DNA from: Saprospiraceae bacterium
GTDB lineage: Bacteria > Bacteroidota > Bacteroidia > Chitinophagales > Saprospiraceae
Direction of reading: 5' to 3'
DNA length: 64,000 bases
Assembly (NCBI GenBank): GCA_019638385.1
Contig: JAHBTW010000001.1
Coordinates: 372,001-436,000, forward strand
Shown: positions 58,069 to 64,000 of the stretch, one piece after another
Layout of the letters: each line of letters begins with the position of its first letter
Position numbering within the stretch: position 1 is the stretch's first letter
The notes under the pieces: model-generated
Told to the model about the DNA's origin: nothing
The model's input: only the letters and a program-made list of their open reading frames with translations
The model's database searches: none
Made by a program: the position numbers and the translations under genes

Positions 58069-59616
58069 ATGAAGCAATTAACATGGGCCTTGGCCATGCT
58101 GCTCAGCATTGCGGCCATCGCACAAGACAAAGGATTGGGCCTCAATTTTGATGAAGAATCTTATTCCAGCGTACCGTACAAGCTCCGGCTCACGGAAGGC
58201 AGTTATCGCGGGTTGCCGCCCCGGTACAGCTTGGAAAAGTACGCGCCCACTCCCGGCGATCAGGGTCGCACCGGCACTTGCGTAGCCTGGGCCACGGCTT
58301 ATCACATGCGCACTATCCTGTGGGGGCAGGAGTACGATGTCAGCGACAAAGCCAAGTTGGATAAGCAAGCCTTCAGCGCCATTTTTCTTTACAACCTCAT
58401 CAAAGACAGCACCGATGTGGACTGCCAGGGAGGGGCCAACCCGGTGCTGGCCTTGGAGGCGATGTATCAATTGGGCGTACCCACTACCCAAAAAGCGCCT
58501 TTCGTTTGCTCGCCCGATATGAGCATGGAAGCCGTAGAGGAGGCGGCGAAATTTCGGATCAGCGATTATCAGATTCTGTTCATGCCCAAAGAAACGGACT
58601 CCAATGTAAAAATCAATGCCGTGAAAAAAGCCATCTCCGAGGGCTATCCGGTGACGATCTGTTTTAAGGTGATGAAGAGTTTTTACAAAAGTCCGGCCAC
58701 CTGGCGAAAACAAACGAGCGATGACGGCCCTACCGGTCAGCACGGCATGCATGCCATGTGTGTGGTGGGATATGACGAAGCCGTAGCCGGCGGCGCATTC
58801 CGCGTGCTCAATAGCTGGGGCGCCAACTGGGCCGACAAAGGCTATGTGTGGATTCCTTATTCCGAATTCGCGGAATGCACGGTGGGCGCTTTTCAAGCCT
58901 ACTTCCATCGGGCAGAACCGGTACCGCCGACGCCCGCGCCGAAACCCCAACCTATACCCACACCTGCTCCCAAGCCCGCACCGCAACCCACGCCCGCTCC
59001 AAAACCGGCGCCGCAGCCGACCCCGCAACCCAAGCCCGCTCCGCAGACCACGCTCCTGAAAGGTTCAGTGGAATTTGTGATGAACAACGGCCAACCCATG
59101 CCGGCCAGCCGGGTGAGCACCCGCAACCTCGTGGTGGTGGACGACGTGAGCGCCGAAGATCTCGTGGCTTACCGCATGGACAAGTCGTATGCTTCGGGTA
59201 CCCGATTCCGATTTTTCATCCAAACCAATACCGAAGCCTATATATATGCCTTCGCTACCGACCTAAGCGGCAAGGTGAATAAAATACTGCCCTTCGATGA
59301 CAAGATGAGTCCGCACATCGGTCCGAACAGCGTGGTGGCCTTCCCTTCCGAATCTAAAGTGGTGAAGATGGATGACAACCCTGGCACGGATTATCTGCTC
59401 ATTTTGTACAGCACCCAGAAATTGGACCCCTCCGAAATTGCCAGGGTAATGAGCGCCACCTCCGGCGGGTTGAGCCAAAAAATAAAAGCGGCACTGGGCG
59501 ATAAATTGGTGGATAAGAGTAAAGTCAGCTACACGGCCGGGCAGATTGGCTTCAACCTCGATAATTATAGCCGCAATGCCGTTGTGCCATTGATGATTGA
59601 AATCACTCACCTCTAA
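58069..59616 (+). CDS. Exported papain-like (C1) cysteine peptidase with DUF4384-like domain
   Basis: 515 aa. Signal peptide MKQLTWALAMLLSIAAIAQ. The C1A peptidase domain (about 55-285) has every active-site residue: oxyanion Q65 in PGDQGRTGTC, nucleophile C71, H228 in GMHAMCVVGYD, N248 in VLNSWGANW. There is no obvious propeptide beyond about 35 residues. A proline/lysine-rich spacer (285-325) leads to a C-terminal DUF4384-like domain (about 330-515, with RFRFFIQTNTEAYIYAFATDLSGKV). This type of domain is often fused to bacterial peptidases or kinases. TRNLVVVDD near residue 350 recurs in the caspase encoded 12 nt downstream. Acts in the periplasm or outside. Confidence 0.88.
   Translation: MKQLTWALAMLLSIAAIAQDKGLGLNFDEESYSSVPYKLRLTEGSYRGLPPRYSLEKYAPTPGDQGRTGTCVAWATAYHMRTILWGQEYDVSDKAKLDKQAFSAIFLYNLIKDSTDVDCQGGANPVLALEAMYQLGVPTTQKAPFVCSPDMSMEAVEEAAKFRISDYQILFMPKETDSNVKINAVKKAISEGYPVTICFKVMKSFYKSPATWRKQTSDDGPTGQHGMHAMCVVGYDEAVAGGAFRVLNSWGANWADKGYVWIPYSEFAECTVGAFQAYFHRAEPVPPTPAPKPQPIPTPAPKPAPQPTPAPKPAPQPTPQPKPAPQTTLLKGSVEFVMNNGQPMPASRVSTRNLVVVDDVSAEDLVAYRMDKSYASGTRFRFFIQTNTEAYIYAFATDLSGKVNKILPFDDKMSPHIGPNSVVAFPSESKVVKMDDNPGTDYLLILYSTQKLDPSEIARVMSATSGGLSQKIKAALGDKLVDKSKVSYTAGQIGFNLDNYSRNAVVPLMIEITHL
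58921..59046 (+). repeat. Proline-rich repeat coding segment
   Basis: About 42 codons repeat PTPAPKPAPQ with small changes, forming the extended spacer between the peptidase and DUF4384-like domains. The DNA repeat (CCCGCTCCAAAACC-like) invites copy-number variation without frameshift. Confidence 0.8.
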
Positions 59617-59628
59617 AAACTAAAAGCC

Positions 59629-62600
59629 ATGATGATCAAACGCTTTCATACCGCCTTCCCCTTTTTTACCTGTTTGCTCCTGACGATTAACGCTGCCTTC
59701 GGGCAAGGCGCCGACGACATCAAATTGATGATTCCCGCAGGGCACAACAAATACATCAAAGAACTGGCCCTGTCCGGTGATGAACGCCTGTTGGCCTCCA
59801 TGTCGGACGAGGGTTTCAAAATATGGGACGTGGCCGGCGGGGTTGAACTGATCACCTTGCCCGGAGGTTCGGCCAACGGCAATCGGCCTTTTCGCATCGG
59901 TAATACGCCGCATATTGGCCTGATAAACAACGGCGTGGTGAGCATCTTAGACGGAAAAACCCTAAAAGCAAGGCGCTTGGTTGATCTCTCACAGTACATG
60001 AATACGCGTGCGGTAGCCACCGATCAGCAAGGGAAATTTGCCTACCTCGGCGCACACAACCACAACGGTAGCAAAGCGGTGATTATACAACTGAACCTCG
60101 CCACCGGCGCGCAAAAAACCTTGCTCGAAGTTTTTCAAAGTCAAACGGGTTTGACCAATCTATCGGCCAGCTATCCCTTCTCTTTTTACCGGCTGAGCGT
60201 ATCGCCCGACGGTTCCAAATTAGCCGCCGCCACCAACTACTATGTCGCGGAGAAGATCGGTTACAGCGTGGCGATTATCAATACCGCTACCGGCGTGGTA
60301 GAGAAAAAATTGGATGCGCCCGACAACCAGACTTTTGCGTTTTTGGATAACCAGCACCTCGCTCACTTCGGCCCCTATTTTATGAAAGAAGGCCAATTGG
60401 GGGATAAGAGCGACGCGGTGGCGCGTTTGGTGAGCTATCCGGCTATGCGGGTGCTCAAAACCCTGAGTACGCCTGTCATCAGCGGATTTAGCGACGGCAA
60501 TTACGGCCATCTGAAGATCAATGCATCGGCCCAGAGCTACCACTATGTGCTTCATGGCGACAGTGAGAAGTTCCGGCGCTTAGTGAATATAGACTTCAAA
60601 AAAGGCGAGGTGCAAATCAAACAACTCTCGCTGCCGCTGAATGAAGGCAAAAACCTGGCGAACCTCCAGCTTTTTTCCAACCTGTCGCGCGTTGCCCTTT
60701 CGTATCCGGTATTTAAAATTGCCACAACCGATCTGTATAGCAACGAGACACAGGTTTTCGGCGCCGGCAGGGCGATGGACATGTATCACATTCATGCCAA
60801 CCCCAAACGCAGGATGATTGCCACCACGACATCGGGTTCCAGTAAAGAAGGAACCGTACAGGTCATTGACTTCCGGCCCGACGGTACCCGCGTGTACAAT
60901 TACAATCAGTCAGCCTGGAGTGGCGCGGTGTGGTCGCCGGATGGTGAAAAAGCGGTTTTTTACAACTCTATTGGGTATTCTTATGGATTGATAGACGCCA
61001 ATAACCTGCAAAATGAACCTCGTATGTTCAGCAATGCAGGGCAGGCTGCCGGCAGCTACATCACCTGGGCGCCCGACAGCAAAATGTTTGCCCATCACGG
61101 CGGCAACGACATCAAATTCATAGATGCCGCTACTATGCGGCTCATTCGCCGGGTAAGCGGCGACGTGCGCTTTGCCAATATGGGCGCCCGGAATCCGGCA
61201 GCTTTTAGTTCCGACGGCAATCTTTTTGCTGCCTACATCCTGCGCCCCTCGGCGACGGATGCCAACAAGTCGGAAAAATGGGTCGTCTGCTATCAGGTAA
61301 AAACAGGAACCAAGCTCTGGGAAAAGAAAGTGGAGGAAAGTTTTTATGGCGTGGCCTTCGATCCGGGCAACAAGACGGTTTCCGGTCTTTTGAAAAATAC
61401 GTTCCGGGTATTGGATGCTGCTACCGGCAACACGGTTCGCGAACAGGCCATCCCCGCATCGGGGCCGGTGACGTACCTCGCCCACAACCCCGGCGGCCAG
61501 ACTATGATATTTTACGGATCGGGCAAGATTCAGGTTTTTGACCGCAGCCAGTTCCGGTTTACGGCTGAGGTAAACGGGCCGAATGTCGGCGCCGGCAATG
61601 CCTATTTTATGCCGGATCAGGACTTTGTTTTTTTTAAAGACAAAGTTAACGGACTGCGATTAGTGGACCTCCAACGCAAAGCCGAGGTAGCCAACGTGGT
61701 GACCTTCATGGATTCCGACAACTACGGCATCGTCAACAGCCGAAACTACTTTGAAGGTAGCCAGGGCGCGCTCGGTATGATGTATTTTGTACGAGGCAGT
61801 ACCACCGTGCCGCTGCAATCGCTTTATGAACAACTTTATACTCCGCGCCTGCTCAACCGCATCTTCGAGCGCTCGGAACCGGGGCCGCCGGTTATCAATA
61901 TCAATACGCTGAAAAGCCCGCCGCTGGTGAGTCTCAAATACAAAACCGGTCACAGAGGGCTTGTGGTAGCCGATGACGACGCGCCTTCTGCCGCTGAACT
62001 GAGCACCCCCCAAGTGACCATTACGGTAACGGCCTCCGCGCCCAATGACCGGGTAGCGGAGATCCGCCTGTTCCACAACGGCAAGCTGGTATCGCCCAAT
62101 ACCCGCAATTTAGTGGTAGCCGACGACGATCAGGAAGAAAGCGTGGCCTACGAGATCACACTCCAGCCGGGCGCCAATACCTTCAGCGCCATCAGCATCA
62201 ACTCGCAGCGCACGGAGAGCCTCCCGGCCCGCCTCAGTCTCCATTTCAAACCTGCCCAATCGGCGCCTGTCACGGTGAAGACACCTGTTACAACCCTTCA
62301 TTTGGTGGTGGTCGGCATCAATCAGTATAAAAATAGCCGCTATAATCTCAACTACGCCGTAGCCGACGCGAAGGGTTTTGAAACCAAAATCAGGAATAAT
62401 TGCGGGCGTATCATCAACGAATGCAAAACTTATTATATAGCAGATGCGGAGGCTACCAAAGACAAGATTGTGAACACCATGAAGGAGATAGCCGGCAAGG
62501 CCCAGCCGCAGGATATGCTGGTGTTTTACTACGCAGGCCACGGTGTGATGAGCGAAAGCGCCAAGCCGGATTTCTTTCTCGTGCCGCACGACGTCACCCA

Positions 62601-63051
62601 GCTCTACGGCAACGACGCAGGGCTGAGCGCGAAAGGCATCAGTTCGACAGAACTACAAAACCTGAGCGTAGCCATCAAAGCGCAAAAGCAATTGTTTGTG
62701 CTGGATGCCTGCCAAAGCGCGGGGGCCTTACAGGGCATTGCCATGCGGGGCGCTGCCGAAGAAAAAGCCATTGCCCAACTGGCCCGCAGCACCGGCACAC
62801 ACTGGCTCACGGCCAGCGGCAGCGATCAGTTTGCTTCCGAATTTGACAAACTGGGTCACGGCGCGTTCACCTATGTATTACTCAACGGCCTGAGCGGCGA
62901 AGCCGCCTTGCAGAATGGCTCCATCACCGTCAACAGTCTCAAAGCATATATTGAAGCGAAAGTGCCCGAAGTGACCGAACTCCACAAAGGCACGGCTCAA
63001 TACCCGGCCAGCTACGGCTTCGGGCAGGATTTTCCAATAGGCGTGAAGTGA
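59629..63051 (+). CDS. Exported beta-propeller / caspase-like (C14) peptidase
   Basis: 1140 aa. Signal peptide (FFTCLLLTINAAFGQ). A WD40/YncE-like beta-propeller region (about 35-700) has repeats such as VSPDGSKLAAAT, WSPDGEKAVFY and WAPDSKMFAHHG. An Ig-like region (about 770-870) follows, then a caspase domain (885-1140). The caspase has VVGINQYKNSRYNLNYAVADAKGF, catalytic H971 in YYAGHGV and C1028 in LDACQSAGAL, so it should be active. The Ig-like part contains RGLVVADDD (about 776) and TRNLVVADDD (about 825), matching the upstream C1 peptidase. C14 enzymes cut after basic or acidic residues; the family P1 preference cannot be fixed here. The propeller may sense or bind a partner. Confidence 0.9.
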   Translation: MMIKRFHTAFPFFTCLLLTINAAFGQGADDIKLMIPAGHNKYIKELALSGDERLLASMSDEGFKIWDVAGGVELITLPGGSANGNRPFRIGNTPHIGLINNGVVSILDGKTLKARRLVDLSQYMNTRAVATDQQGKFAYLGAHNHNGSKAVIIQLNLATGAQKTLLEVFQSQTGLTNLSASYPFSFYRLSVSPDGSKLAAATNYYVAEKIGYSVAIINTATGVVEKKLDAPDNQTFAFLDNQHLAHFGPYFMKEGQLGDKSDAVARLVSYPAMRVLKTLSTPVISGFSDGNYGHLKINASAQSYHYVLHGDSEKFRRLVNIDFKKGEVQIKQLSLPLNEGKNLANLQLFSNLSRVALSYPVFKIATTDLYSNETQVFGAGRAMDMYHIHANPKRRMIATTTSGSSKEGTVQVIDFRPDGTRVYNYNQSAWSGAVWSPDGEKAVFYNSIGYSYGLIDANNLQNEPRMFSNAGQAAGSYITWAPDSKMFAHHGGNDIKFIDAATMRLIRRVSGDVRFANMGARNPAAFSSDGNLFAAYILRPSATDANKSEKWVVCYQVKTGTKLWEKKVEESFYGVAFDPGNKTVSGLLKNTFRVLDAATGNTVREQAIPASGPVTYLAHNPGGQTMIFYGSGKIQVFDRSQFRFTAEVNGPNVGAGNAYFMPDQDFVFFKDKVNGLRLVDLQRKAEVANVVTFMDSDNYGIVNSRNYFEGSQGALGMMYFVRGSTTVPLQSLYEQLYTPRLLNRIFERSEPGPPVININTLKSPPLVSLKYKTGHRGLVVADDDAPSAAELSTPQVTITVTASAPNDRVAEIRLFHNGKLVSPNTRNLVVADDDQEESVAYEITLQPGANTFSAISINSQRTESLPARLSLHFKPAQSAPVTVKTPVTTLHLVVVGINQYKNSRYNLNYAVADAKGFETKIRNNCGRIINECKTYYIADAEATKDKIVNTMKEIAGKAQPQDMLVFYYAGHGVMSESAKPDFFLVPHDVTQLYGNDAGLSAKGISSTELQNLSVAIKAQKQLFVLDACQSAGALQGIAMRGAAEEKAIAQLARSTGTHWLTASGSDQFASEFDKLGHGAFTYVLLNGLSGEAALQNGSITVNSLKAYIEAKVPEVTELHKGTAQYPASYGFGQDFPIGVK

Positions 63052-63061
63052 GGAACAATGC

Positions 63062-64000
63062 TCACCACCCAATGCCGTAATCTTCTCCGTGATGGCTCGA
63101 ACCGCCCCACATAGAGCCTTGCGCCCAGTCGAAAAAGATGGCGTTGATGGGGCCTGAAGTGCGGCGTTCGAAGCTGAGTTTGTAGCCCATTTTGCGCAGG
63201 TCGCGGCGCGTCCAGTCGGGAATTTCTTCCGACAGCGTGAGCGCGCCGGGGCGGGTATCGTGTTTGGCAAAGGAGTTGCGCATCTGGAAACTATTGATGT
63301 TGGGCGCTTCGCAAGCTTCCTGTACGGTCATGCCGAATTCCACCATATTGAGGAAAAATTGGATCAGGTTTTGATCCTGACTGTCGCCGCCCTGTACGGC
63401 AAAAGAGAGGAAGGGCTTGCCGTCTTTGAGTGCGAGACTGGGCGTGAGCGTGACGCGGGGGCGCTTGCCCGGCTCCAATACGTTGTAGGGATTCTCTTTC
63501 GCGTCGAGCACAAAACTTTGCAGGCGCTGACTCATGCCCACGCCCGTGCGTCCGGCGATGCAAGCCGGCACCCAACCGCCGCTCGGCGTGGCCGACACAA
63601 TCCAGCCTTCCTTATCGGCGGCCTGTATGGTGGTGGTGCCCATGAGGAACGCCTCCCGGAACGGTTCATCCAAAAATCCGGTGGCGGTGGAGTCCGGTTG
63701 GGCGTTCCAGTTTTTGAGCAAATCCAAAAACGGATTCGTTTCGCCCTGAAAAGGGTAGGGGTCGCCGGGCGCGGCTTTCGGATCATTGCGCAGCAGGTTG
63801 ATGCCTTTGATGCGTTCCCGCGCGTATTCTTTGGAGAGTAGCCCTTTTACCGGTTCGGCGGGCGGAAAGTAAGTGTCGCCGTAATAAAAATCGCGATCGG
63901 CAAAGGCGAGGTTCATTACCTGATAAAGCGTGTGAATGTAGCGGGTGCTGTTGTAGCCCATGCCTTTCAGGTCAAAATTTTCGAGCATATTGAGCGATTG
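63062..64000 (-). CDS. Gamma-glutamyltransferase, C-terminal part
   Basis: About 313 residues, continuing past the right edge. Includes GTTTIQAADKEGWIVSATPSGGW, where the autocleavage/nucleophile threonine of the Ntn-hydrolase sits at the TTT, and GVGMSQRLQSFVLD, PRVTLTPSLALKDGKPFLSFAVQGGD and MWGGSSHHGEDYGIGW near the end. These are the small-subunit signatures of gamma-glutamyltransferase. It cleaves gamma-glutamyl bonds, as in glutathione, normally in the periplasm. The signal peptide and large subunit lie outside the window. It faces the caspase gene with a 10-nt gap. Confidence 0.9.
   Translation of the reverse strand, partial: QSLNMLENFDLKGMGYNSTRYIHTLYQVMNLAFADRDFYYGDTYFPPAEPVKGLLSKEYARERIKGINLLRNDPKAAPGDPYPFQGETNPFLDLLKNWNAQPDSTATGFLDEPFREAFLMGTTTIQAADKEGWIVSATPSGGWVPACIAGRTGVGMSQRLQSFVLDAKENPYNVLEPGKRPRVTLTPSLALKDGKPFLSFAVQGGDSQDQNLIQFFLNMVEFGMTVQEACEAPNINSFQMRNSFAKHDTRPGALTLSEEIPDWTRRDLRKMGYKLSFERRTSGPINAIFFDWAQGSMWGGSSHHGEDYGIGW

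Overview
The window is chromosomal DNA from a Bacteroidota bacterium, most likely a Saprospiria-type lineage. The signs are type IX secretion (T9SS) C-terminal signals, a giant SprB-repeat adhesin, DUF5686 and TonB-dependent outer-membrane proteins, UbiA/KdsC/Maf gene order, and promoters of the Bacteroidota form (TTTG, about 19-20 nt, TAnnTTTG). Base composition is near 50% GC by eye. The lineage below phylum is inference.

Region 1 (1-18.0 kb, minus strand) is a beta-glucan utilisation locus, apparently one long operon. In transcription order it encodes a glycosidase fused to an outer-membrane porin-like barrel, a glycan-binding lipoprotein, a GH16 laminarinase lipoprotein, a cytosolic GH149-like beta-1,3-oligoglucan phosphorylase, a GH17 lipoprotein, a GH30 lipoprotein, an MFS symporter fused to GH17, two further cytosolic GH17 proteins and a T9SS-exported binding protein. 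The start of a regulator with propeller domains follows. No SusC/SusD pair is present. Instead the transporter candidates for both membranes are covalently joined to glycosidases, which makes this the first of three candidate undescribed systems.

Region 2 (18.2-33.8 kb) is mostly housekeeping: a damaged c-type heme gene, a small OMP, rimO, a sugar isomerase-like gene, leuS, a membrane-anchored coiled-coil protein and a Crp/Fnr regulator. A same-strand series folK-dNK-AAA+ -fdx-iscX-kdsC-ubiA-maf follows. The AAA+ protein is a ClpB-like two-ATPase machine with a C-terminus that resembles the PCRF domain of release factors.

Region 3 (33.8-49.4 kb) has a small transcribed unit with promoter, 26-codon ORF and terminator, then a TonB-dependent receptor, a decayed vapBC pair, tRNA-Ser and tRNA-Pro flanking a four-helix-bundle gene, the SprB adhesin, an amidase, a DUF5686 protein, a ParE/RelE toxin-antitoxin pair and an FkbM methyltransferase.

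Region 4 (49.4-64 kb) has accD, a dicarboxylate/amino-acid symporter, a conserved hypothetical and a lipoprotein. It also has a TIR-TPR-SDR fusion overlapping a cyclase-family hydrolase (second candidate system), a flippase, and a pair of exported cysteine peptidases, papain-like and caspase-like, that share an RNLVVxDD motif (third candidate system). It ends in a gamma-glutamyltransferase that runs off the window.
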